A DNA stretch of 46,220 nt from Pseudogracilibacillus auburnensis (GTDB lineage: Bacteria > Bacillota > Bacilli > Bacillales > Amphibacillaceae). Both the position numbers and the translations under genes were made by a program. The notes under the pieces were generated by a model that was not told the DNA's origin, searched no databases, and saw only the letters and a list, made by a program, of their open reading frames with translations. Below are positions 42,061-46,220 of this stretch, piece after piece (position 1 is the stretch's first letter; each line of letters begins with the position of its first letter). Location of the stretch: positions 1-46,220 of the forward strand of contig NZ_QJJQ01000025.1 of assembly GCF_003201975.1 (NCBI RefSeq). The letters are read 5' to 3'.

Positions 42061-42993
42061 TTACGACTCCTCAAAACTTGCCGGTGTCGTATATGTGTCA
42101 TCTTCTGTTTCCCACTCAGGACGCCGAACAGATGTCGTTTGACAATGATGTAATAATACTTCCATCGCTTTTAATTGAACGCTTTTTAATGGGGAATGTA
42201 AGTTTCTCTTTTTCTCAAACCAATCCTCATACTCTCGTTTTCCGATAATCGATGTATTATAAGGCTCCGTACTGAATAGAAAATTATTCGTTTGGGATAA
42301 AACAGTTTTTGTAATCGTAAAATCAATGTTATGCATGTTCAAAATACTTCTCACTATTTGTTCTGTCCGCTTTAATGAGATGACTGGACTAAGCACCTTA
42401 CGCACATCATTTTCCGTTTCAATCGTCCATGTACGTTCATTACTTGCAACGATTGTTTCGTATGGATTTTTATTCATTAATGATATAATGTCAATCCCAA
42501 CAGGGCTAATTAGAATAATTTCACCATCAATCGGTGCTTTTTTAATATTAAAAATCGGATAATACATCAGTAAATAGATATCAGGGAACCGTTGTAAAAA
42601 AAATTTTAATGCATGATCATGATTGTATTTCGAATCAGTAAACGAAACATGAGAAATAGTTGAAGTTGCCCATTTTAATTGAAACGGGTAGAGCTCATTC
42701 AAAAAGTGCTTCGTTAGTTGTTTTTTTGTTATAGGTAATGTTCGCTCGAAAGATTCTCGTTCTTCTTGTTCCATTTGTTGCTTTTTTGCAAATGGATTCC
42801 AACGAAAGTTTCCATTATTGTTATCATTATGATATGACTGATTCTGGTTTGAAGACTTTTCATTTTCGATTTCCCATAATTGTAACGTTTTTTTCCAGTT
42901 CTCTTGTTTTAATCGAATATATTGAGTTGGATAATGAAATGGGTTTGATTCGTATCTCGTAATATAATCAAGAAGTTTTATTAATTGCGCCAT
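42061..42993 (-). CDS. ytlQ: YtlQ-like hypothetical protein (possible NERD-type domain)
   Basis: A 310-residue protein. ATG 42993 (MAQLIKLLDYITRYE) follows AGGGGTG; an upstream extension to 43068 has no ribosome site and runs into repeat DNA. The N-terminal YPTQYIRLKQENWKK segment and the middle APIDGEIILISPVGIDIISL strand pair resemble a nuclease-related (NERD-like) core, in which Asp/Glu lie before an h-h-S-P-x-G turn. The assignment as YtlQ comes from position next to ytlR plus general likeness, not from a firm motif. Function unknown. It is translationally coupled to the lipid kinase gene. Confidence 0.6.
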   Translation of the reverse strand: MAQLIKLLDYITRYESNPFHYPTQYIRLKQENWKKTLQLWEIENEKSSNQNQSYHNDNNNGNFRWNPFAKKQQMEQEERESFERTLPITKKQLTKHFLNELYPFQLKWATSTISHVSFTDSKYNHDHALKFFLQRFPDIYLLMYYPIFNIKKAPIDGEIILISPVGIDIISLMNKNPYETIVASNERTWTIETENDVRKVLSPVISLKRTEQIVRSILNMHNIDFTITKTVLSQTNNFLFSTEPYNTSIIGKREYEDWFEKKRNLHSPLKSVQLKAMEVLLHHCQTTSVRRPEWETEDDTYTTPASFEES

Positions 42994-43018
42994 TTCATGC
43001 ACCCCTTTTTCATTTTTT

Positions 43019-43085
43019 TTAGGAAAGTTGGCATCCACTAAGGTTTTACCCGAATGCCTTAGTTGCACTTTATGTAGTAAGTTGG
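43019..43085. repeat. Dispersed intergenic repeat, copy D
   Basis: It reads AGGAAAGTTGGCATC ... CGAATGCCTTAGTTGCACTT and ends at about GTAGTAAG. It is the best match to copy A at 9605-9670: 18-19 consecutive identical bases in the second half. It lies between ytlQ and ytzG, and its right end touches the 3' end of the pseudouridine synthase gene (stop at 43088). Confidence 0.7.
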
Positions 43086-43087
43086 AT

Positions 43088-43813
43088 TTAGACTCCCTTA
43101 CCTACTATTGATACAATATAAGCTAATTCCTCTTCATTTAATAAGCGCATTTTCCCGATTGGTAATGTCTTATCTAATAATAAATCCCCGATACTTAAAC
43201 GTTTTAAGTAAATTACTTCCATTCCAATTGCTCGAAACATTCGTTTTACTTGATGAAATTTTCCTTCCGATATCGAGAGCCTTACTTCTGAAACGGGGTT
43301 ACTTTTTTCAATGACTAAATTAGCTGGTTTCGTTTTATATCCATCATCTAAAATAACTCCCTTTTTAAACTGCTGAATATGATCGTTCGTTACGTGACCA
43401 TCGACTTTCGCAAAATATGTCTTAAAGACATCATGTTTGGGCGAAGTTAATCGATGATTTAATTTCCCGTCATTTGTAAGCAAAATAAGCCCCTCTGTAT
43501 CTTTATCAAGCCTTCCAACAGGTGCTAAATCATAATGTTGATATTGTTCCTCAACGAGATCTAGTACCGTTTTTTCATAACGATCTGTTGTTGCAGATAA
43601 GTAATTTTTTGGCTTATGAAGCATAATATAAATATATTGTTGATAATGTACTTGCTTCTGATTTACTGCGATCGATTGCTCATCTGGGTTAACATGAACA
43701 TTACTTTTCGTTATAACTTTATTATCGACCGTAACTACCCGATTCTTTAGTAATTGTTTCACATCTTTTCGTGAGCCATAACCCGCGTGAGCAAGCAACT
43801 TATCAATTCGCAC
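43088..43813 (-). CDS. ytzG: RsuA-family rRNA pseudouridine synthase (YtzG-like)
   Basis: A 241-residue pseudouridine synthase of the RsuA/RluB/RluE/RluF group. The N-terminal S4 domain is MRIDKLLAHAGYGSRKDVKQ, and the catalytic motif VGRLDKDTEGLILLTNDG contains the essential Asp (about residue 103). KFHQVKRMFRAIG is motif III. The start is GTG 43813, with AGGAGG 7 nt upstream. It overlaps the end of ytgP by 11 nt, so translation is coupled. It modifies a uridine in small-subunit rRNA by analogy; the exact site is unknown. Confidence 0.92.
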   Translation of the reverse strand: MRIDKLLAHAGYGSRKDVKQLLKNRVVTVDNKVITKSNVHVNPDEQSIAVNQKQVHYQQYIYIMLHKPKNYLSATTDRYEKTVLDLVEEQYQHYDLAPVGRLDKDTEGLILLTNDGKLNHRLTSPKHDVFKTYFAKVDGHVTNDHIQQFKKGVILDDGYKTKPANLVIEKSNPVSEVRLSISEGKFHQVKRMFRAIGMEVIYLKRLSIGDLLLDKTLPIGKMRLLNEEELAYIVSIVGKGV

Positions 43814-45431
43814 GTTTTTTCCTCCTGAAACGATTTAACATATTAGTTCCACCAAATACATGATCAATTAAAGTGGTTTTATATGCAAGAAATAAATAGA
43901 CAAATCCCCCGCCTAATACACCAATGGACAACATAAAAATTGCCGCAATTCTGCTTTCTTCATAAGGGATAAACATACCACAAATATATTTTAGTATAAT
44001 GATTGTTCCCCACATGATCAGACTATAAATAACCATAAATAATGTTCGTTTAAGCGTTTGTTTATATGAAAACAAAATAGCACGTCTAATCCGCCAGAAA
44101 TTTAACAAGACAGCGACTGAAACAGCAAGACCTGTCGCTAAAATAGACCCTTTTCCTGCAAAGGCATGTATAAAAGTAGAGTTAAAAATAGCTTTTACTA
44201 AAAATCCAGCTGTCAAACTGATTAATGTAAATCGTTGTTCATTGATTCCTTGTAAAATCGCTGCTGTTACTGTAAATAAAGCAAAAAGCAAAGCAATAGG
44301 TGCATACCAAGCAAGTAAATTCCCTGTAATTGCTAAATTTTTCATTCCAAATAATGAACCATATGCTTCATATGAAAGTGCCGATAACCCGACAACGGCC
44401 GGAATAACGAACAATAAAACAATTTGTAAAGATTGATTCATTTCAACAAAAAGTTTTTTACGATTTTGCCTTGTAAACGATTCAGTTAATGCTGGTACGA
44501 TCGTTAAGGACATTCCAGTTGCGATTGTGACCGGAATACTAATCAATTTATGGCCATACATATTAATCGTTGCATTGGAAACTGTGGCAATTTCTTCATA
44601 ACCACCCATATACATTGCACGGTTAAATGTAAACGAATCAACGGATTGATACAGTGGAATAGCAATTCCGACTAATACAAAAGGTCCAGCGTAAGAAAAT
44701 AATTCAATAACTAATTCTTTAGTCGATATATTTAAAGGACGTTGTGAAACTTTTACATGTTTTCGAAGCTGTTTTCGGTGTTTTTGCCAATAATATAAAA
44801 GTATGATACACGATGCTATTGCACCAATAAACGCCGCAAAAGTAGCAAAACTAACGGCTAAAACAATACTTCCGTTATAGATTTTGATGATAGTGAAAGC
44901 TGCTATTAAAACAACTGCAATACGTACAATTTGTTCTATAACTTGTGAAATTGCTGTCGGCTCCATGACCTGATTCCCTTGAAAGAACCCCCTAACAACA
45001 CTCATTGCCGGTATGATCAAAAGGGAAAAGCTAATCATTTGCATTACTTTTTTCACATCTTCAACAGTATTACCTTCTTCACTACTATATATGAACTTCG
45101 ATGCAAGCCAACCTGAACCAAAATAAAGTGTGATAAAAGCTAAAAGTCCTGTTATTGCCATAAATAATAAACTAGATCTAAATACTCTCAGACCAAGGTC
45201 ATAATACCCCAATGTATTATATTTTGACACTATTTTTGACACTGCCAGCGGAATTCCAACTGTTGATATACTAATTAATATTGAATAAGGATTATAAGCA
45301 AAAAAATACAATTCTCCACCCTTATCTCCAACAAATTCATTAAATGGGATTGCGTAAATCATTCCTAAAAACTTGGATAAAAAAGCTGCTCCTGTTAATA
45401 ATGCAGTTCCTTTTAAAATTTTATTTGACAT
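43803..45431 (-). CDS. ytgP: MOP/MVF-family flippase YtgP
   Basis: A 542-residue polytopic protein with about 14 membrane helices, of the SpoVB/MurJ-like polysaccharide/lipid II flippase family. ATG 45431 (MSNKILKGTALLTGAAFLSK) follows TAGGTGA; a longer frame to 45518 has no site. The first helices carry FLSKFLGMIYAIPFNEFVGDKG, and later GIPLAVSKIVSKYNTLG and VRGFFQGNQVMEPTAISQVI match YtgP signatures. B. subtilis YtgP is one of the lipid II-handling candidates redundant with Amj. It is the first gene of the ytgP-ytzG pair. Confidence 0.93.
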   Translation of the reverse strand: MSNKILKGTALLTGAAFLSKFLGMIYAIPFNEFVGDKGGELYFFAYNPYSILISISTVGIPLAVSKIVSKYNTLGYYDLGLRVFRSSLLFMAITGLLAFITLYFGSGWLASKFIYSSEEGNTVEDVKKVMQMISFSLLIIPAMSVVRGFFQGNQVMEPTAISQVIEQIVRIAVVLIAAFTIIKIYNGSIVLAVSFATFAAFIGAIASCIILLYYWQKHRKQLRKHVKVSQRPLNISTKELVIELFSYAGPFVLVGIAIPLYQSVDSFTFNRAMYMGGYEEIATVSNATINMYGHKLISIPVTIATGMSLTIVPALTESFTRQNRKKLFVEMNQSLQIVLLFVIPAVVGLSALSYEAYGSLFGMKNLAITGNLLAWYAPIALLFALFTVTAAILQGINEQRFTLISLTAGFLVKAIFNSTFIHAFAGKGSILATGLAVSVAVLLNFWRIRRAILFSYKQTLKRTLFMVIYSLIMWGTIIILKYICGMFIPYEESRIAAIFMLSIGVLGGGFVYLFLAYKTTLIDHVFGGTNMLNRFRRKKRAN

Positions 45432-45714
45432 CAGTTCACCTACATAAAAAATAATAAGTCCTTTAGCTATTTTATCATACTTTAGATATGTTGGAACCTT
45501 AATGATGCATAACGTCACTTAATTCCTTCCTATTTTTCGATAAAATTCTACAATATCGTTTTTGGAGTCATATGATTATGATGATACAGGTAAATCATTC
45601 CGAGTATTATTTCATTTAAAGGAGCTAAACTATAAAGGAGATTTGGTTCAATTATCGAATCTTTCGTTTTTTTGATTAATCAACTGAACATTATTTTGGG
45701 AAGGAATGAAGAGA

Positions 45715-45924
45715 ATGAAAAGATCGGATATGTGGTTAACACTTCTTGCCTCAGTTGGTGTAGGTGCTGCTGCTTTTTATACGATGTCAAAAAGTGGTCA
45801 ACCAATGAACAAGGCGATGGAGACTGTAGCGCCAATGCTTAGTGGTATGACAAACAATAACACTAGTGGCGGTAGTGGAAATAATCAACAATCGGGACAA
45901 TTTGGCTCTCAAAGTATGAGCTAA
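45715..45924 (+). CDS. Small protein with N-terminal membrane segment, unknown
   Basis: A 69-residue protein. ATG 45715 (MKRSDMWLTLLASVGVGAAA) is 8 nt after GGGAAGGA; an earlier ATG at 45706 directly abuts the site. A short hydrophobic helix at residues 6-22 is followed by a Ser/Gly/Asn/Gln-rich tail (NNNTSGGSGNNQQSGQFGSQ). The layout resembles small YrzQ/DUF3918-type Bacillaceae proteins (weak). It has its own terminator. No function can be assigned. Confidence 0.6.
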   Translation: MKRSDMWLTLLASVGVGAAAFYTMSKSGQPMNKAMETVAPMLSGMTNNNTSGGSGNNQQSGQFGSQSMS

Positions 45925-45933
45925 ATTTAAAAT

Positions 45934-45966
45934 AAGTACAAGCATGAATATGTCATGCTTGTACTT
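45934..45966. terminator. Intrinsic terminator after the small membrane protein gene
   Basis: AAGTACAAGCATG and CATGCTTGTACTT form a perfect 13 bp stem with a 7 nt loop; only a short T run follows on the plus strand. It lies 9 bp past the stop. Confidence 0.85.
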
Positions 45967-46081
45967 TACATAGAAAGTGGATATGGAATTGAATAATTAA
46001 ATGCTTTTGCAGTTTTTCATCCTAATTCGTTTTTACTTTTGTTTCCTTAATGACATCATATTGTGCACAAGACAAAATAAA

Positions 46082-46119
46082 AACCATCATTTACTTATCA
46101 TAATAAATAAATGATGGTT
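46082..46119 (-). terminator. rRNA operon terminator
   Basis: AACCATCATTTA and TAAATGATGGTT form a perfect 12 bp stem, and on the minus strand are followed by TTTTATTTTG. It sits directly after the 3' end of the 5S rRNA gene. Confidence 0.92.
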
Positions 46120-46123
46120 TGTT

Positions 46124-46220
46124 AGCCTGGCGGTGTCCTACTCTTGCGGAGGCAAAGCCTCGACTACCATCGGCGCTGGAGAGCTTAACTACTGTGTTCG
46201 AGATGGGAACAGGTGTGACC
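46124..46220 (-). rRNA. rrf: 5S ribosomal RNA, partial (5' end outside window)
   Basis: The reverse complement runs GGTCACACCTGTTCCCATCT ... AGTAGTTAAGCTCTCCAGCG ... GCCGATGGTAGTCG ... GAGTAGGACACCGCCAGGC, matching Bacillus 5S rRNA. About 97 nt are inside the window and the first 15-20 nt are cut off. It is transcribed leftwards, so the 16S and 23S genes should lie to the right of the window. Confidence 0.97.

Noticed and set aside
1-46220. CRISPR array, tRNA genes, prophage or a classical toxin-antitoxin pair
   Set aside because: None seen: no evenly spaced direct repeats, no tRNA cloverleaf or CCA-ended candidates noticed, and no phage structural or integrase genes among the ORFs.

Overview
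The window is chromosomal DNA of a low-GC Gram-positive endospore-former type, almost certainly a member of the Bacillaceae. The evidence is gene order as well as gene content. From about 13 kb to the right edge it follows the Bacillus subtilis tyrS / motS-motP-ccpA-aroA / ytxGH / murC-sftA / ytpQ-ytoQ-ytoP-ytzB-ytnP-ytzH-ytlR-ytlQ-ytzG-ytgP neighbourhood. It also carries a tyrosine T-box leader, a SigB-type promoter, strong AGGAGG ribosome sites and frequent GTG/TTG starts. I cannot assign a genus. The Na+-type stator MotPS and its acidic linker fit an alkali- or salt-tolerant lifestyle (inference).

Left part (1-12.9 kb, accessory). The 5' end of an IS200/IS605-type tnpB runs off the left edge beside the 3' stub of a VOC (glyoxalase-fold) gene. 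A plus-strand cluster of three VOC genes alternates with two GyrI-like effector-binding genes and ends at a clear terminator. Minus-strand genes follow: a CPBP membrane protease, then an asparagine synthetase whose glutaminase pocket looks degraded. The 1.06 kb gap after that holds a decayed selO/ydiU relic. Next come a divergent yolD / uvrX (Y-family polymerase) pair, a 420 bp non-coding stretch rich in dispersed repeats, a SAP-domain protein, an MccF-like LD-carboxypeptidase, a possible 3' relic of a group II intron, and an Rpn/PD-(D/E)XK nuclease-like gene.

Middle (13-20.8 kb). tyrS is behind its T-box. A marR-hydrolase operon has an operator-like palindrome touching its -10 box. A large class A penicillin-binding protein carries an FN3 domain and a Lys/Glu tail. 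An internally deleted, MITE-like IS256 relic abuts a truncated small ORF, followed by a YcxB-like membrane protein.

Right part (20.8-46.2 kb, conserved core). The blocks are the Na+ flagellar stator (motPS), catabolite control (ccpA) and shikimate entry (aroA); a 708-residue FtsA-like ATPase with a repeated C-terminal region; an intact IS256-family element inserted between that gene and its terminator; and the stress proteins YtxG/YtxH under a SigB promoter. Then come cell-wall and chromosome functions (murC, a nicotinate phosphoribosyltransferase, sftA), the ytp/yto/ytn/ytl housekeeping genes, an RsuA-type pseudouridine synthase and the YtgP flippase. The edge is reached inside a 5S rRNA gene on the minus strand, the last gene of an rRNA operon lying to the right.

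I saw no CRISPR array, no tRNA gene and no clear prophage or defence island. The most unusual items are the VOC/GyrI array, the glutaminase-degenerate asparagine synthetase, the FtsA-like protein with repeats, the dispersed intergenic repeat family, and several decayed mobile-element or gene relics hidden in gaps.
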